Below, in pieces: positions 63,286-64,000 of a stretch of DNA of 64,000 nt. A program made the position numbers and the translations under genes. The stretch is from Rothia santali (lineage in GTDB: Bacteria > Actinomycetota > Actinomycetes > Actinomycetales > Micrococcaceae), in assembly GCF_024199905.1 (NCBI RefSeq), contig NZ_JANAFB010000011.1:1-64000 (forward strand). The letters are read 5' to 3'. Positions within the stretch are counted from its first letter, which is position 1, and every line of letters starts with the position of its first letter. The notes beneath the pieces were generated by a model. The model was not told where the DNA came from. It saw nothing but the letters and a program-made list of their open reading frames with translations, and did no database searches.

Positions 63286-64000
63286 GCGACCGCCTCCGGC
63301 AGGTCGGGGTGGACCAGGGCGTCCAGGGGCGCGAGGCCGACGACGTCGTCCCCGCGGGTGGCCAGCACGCCCCCGGCCCGCTCCGCCATCGCCGCGGAGA
63401 GCGCGGCGCGCACGGTGGTGGACTCGGGCAGGCGCGGCCAGGGCGGCGTCGTGCCCGGGGCCTCGGAGGAGGCGACGTCGGCGAGCGTGAACAGCGCGAG
63501 CCGCTTGAGCCCGCGCTCGTCGCCCAGGAAGGACTCCACGAAGTCGTCCGCGGGCGCGGTGAGCAGCTCGGCCGGGGTGCCGAACTGGGCGAGCAGCCCG
63601 CCCGGCTTGAGCACGGCGATCTTGTCGCCCATCTTGATGGCCTCGTCGATGTCGTGGGTGACGAAGACGGTGGTCTTGCCGACGGCCCGGTGGATCGCGA
63701 GGAACTCGTCCTGGACCGTGGTCCGGGTGATGGGGTCCAGGGCGCCGAAGGGCTCGTCCATGAGCATGACCGGCGGGTCGGCGGCGAGGGCGCGGGCGAT
63801 CCCCACGCGCTGCTGCTGCCCGCCCGAGAGCTGGCCGGGGTAGCGCCTGACCCAGCGGTCGGCCGGGCTCAGCCCGACGAGCTCGAGGAGCTCGTGGGCG
63901 CGTTCCCGGATCCGGGCGCGGTCCCAGCCCAGGATCCGCGGCACGACGCCGATGTTCTCGCCCACGGTCATATGCGGGAACAGCCCGGTCTGCTGGATGG
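63282..64000 (-). CDS. Osmoprotectant ABC transporter ATP-binding protein (5' end outside)
   Basis: At least 239 residues are present; the N-terminus with Walker A runs off the window, where the frame reads IQQTGLFPHMTVGE. Visible are the signature [15 protein letters not shown], Walker B VMLMDEPFGALDPITR, the switch VTHDIDEA and a C-terminal part (ATRGDDVVGLAPLDALVHPDL) that resembles a single CBS repeat, as in OpuCA/ProV. It powers uptake of betaine-like osmolytes. Confidence 0.92.
   Translation of the reverse strand, partial: IQQTGLFPHMTVGENIGVVPRILGWDRARIRERAHELLELVGLSPADRWVRRYPGQLSGGQQQRVGIARALAADPPVMLMDEPFGALDPITRTTVQDEFLAIHRAVGKTTVFVTHDIDEAIKMGDKIAVLKPGGLLAQFGTPAELLTAPADDFVESFLGDERGLKRLALFTLADVASSEAPGTTPPWPRLPESTTVRAALSAAMAERAGGVLATRGDDVVGLAPLDALVHPDLPEAVA

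Overview
The window is about 72% G+C by eye, with GTG/TTG starts, purine-rich Shine-Dalgarno sites and many 1-14 base gene overlaps. It carries a class Ib ribonucleotide reductase, a class F sortase, SigK/RskA-type regulation and a C50-carotenoid cluster with heterodimeric cyclase genes. This points to a high-GC actinobacterium, most likely Micrococcales (Micrococcaceae or Dermabacteraceae-like). Genus cannot be fixed from this sequence. I recognised no rRNA, tRNA, CRISPR array, transposase or prophage; tRNAs were not searched systematically.

Layout. 0-5.6 kb: a surface module. It holds the end of a repeat-rich LANTG protein, a decayed PepSY membrane protein, a lipoprotein-type sortase, a CHRD-domain surface protein, an ECF sigma factor of SigK type and its anti-sigma factor RskA, which is split by an in-frame TAG. 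Two promoters matching the SigK consensus (CCATCC-N15-CCGAAY) face outward between the CHRD gene and sigK. 5.8-12.6 kb: a GntR-controlled catabolic operon (ArgH-family lyase, polar amino acid ABC transporter, two PuuE-like deacetylases) with two matching operators. 12.6-14.4 kb: an XRE-cupin regulator and a divergent saccharopine dehydrogenase-like oxidoreductase. 15-22.3 kb: a tricarboxylate module (tctCBA, GntR, aconitase paralogue, RraA-like lyase) with an identical 15-bp palindrome at both ends of the regulator gene. 22.4-23.1 kb: a deletion scar joining the 3' parts of a dehydrogenase gene and an MFS gene. 23.2-32.9 kb: TetR regulators with a CPBP protease, an MFS exporter and an SDR enzyme, a HicAB-type toxin-antitoxin pair, an APC permease and a luciferase-like oxidoreductase.

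33-34.2 kb: an orphan HsdR-N nuclease-like protein. 34.3-39.6 kb: a lipoprotein esterase and nrdI-nrdE-nrdF behind putative tandem NrdR boxes. 40.4-48 kb: an operon of flavin monooxygenase, RidA, DUF1028 protein and M20 amidohydrolase, with a divergent LysR gene, an MHS transporter and a second LysR gene. 51.2-56.8 kb: crtE-crtB-crtI-crtYe-crtYf-crtEb, all overlapping by 4 bases, with crtI frameshifted inside a low-complexity insertion. 57-61.8 kb: a defence-like patch (Abi/HEPN protein, GIY-YIG protein, unknown protein plus XRE-ImmA/IrrE protease). 61.9-64 kb: an osmoprotectant ABC transporter running off the end.

Two themes recur. One is self-contained catabolic islands with their own regulator and visible palindromic operators. 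The other is damaged genes beside intact partners (rskA, PepSY, dehydrogenase/MFS, crtI). Each break could be real or, in GC-rich low-complexity DNA, a sequencing error.
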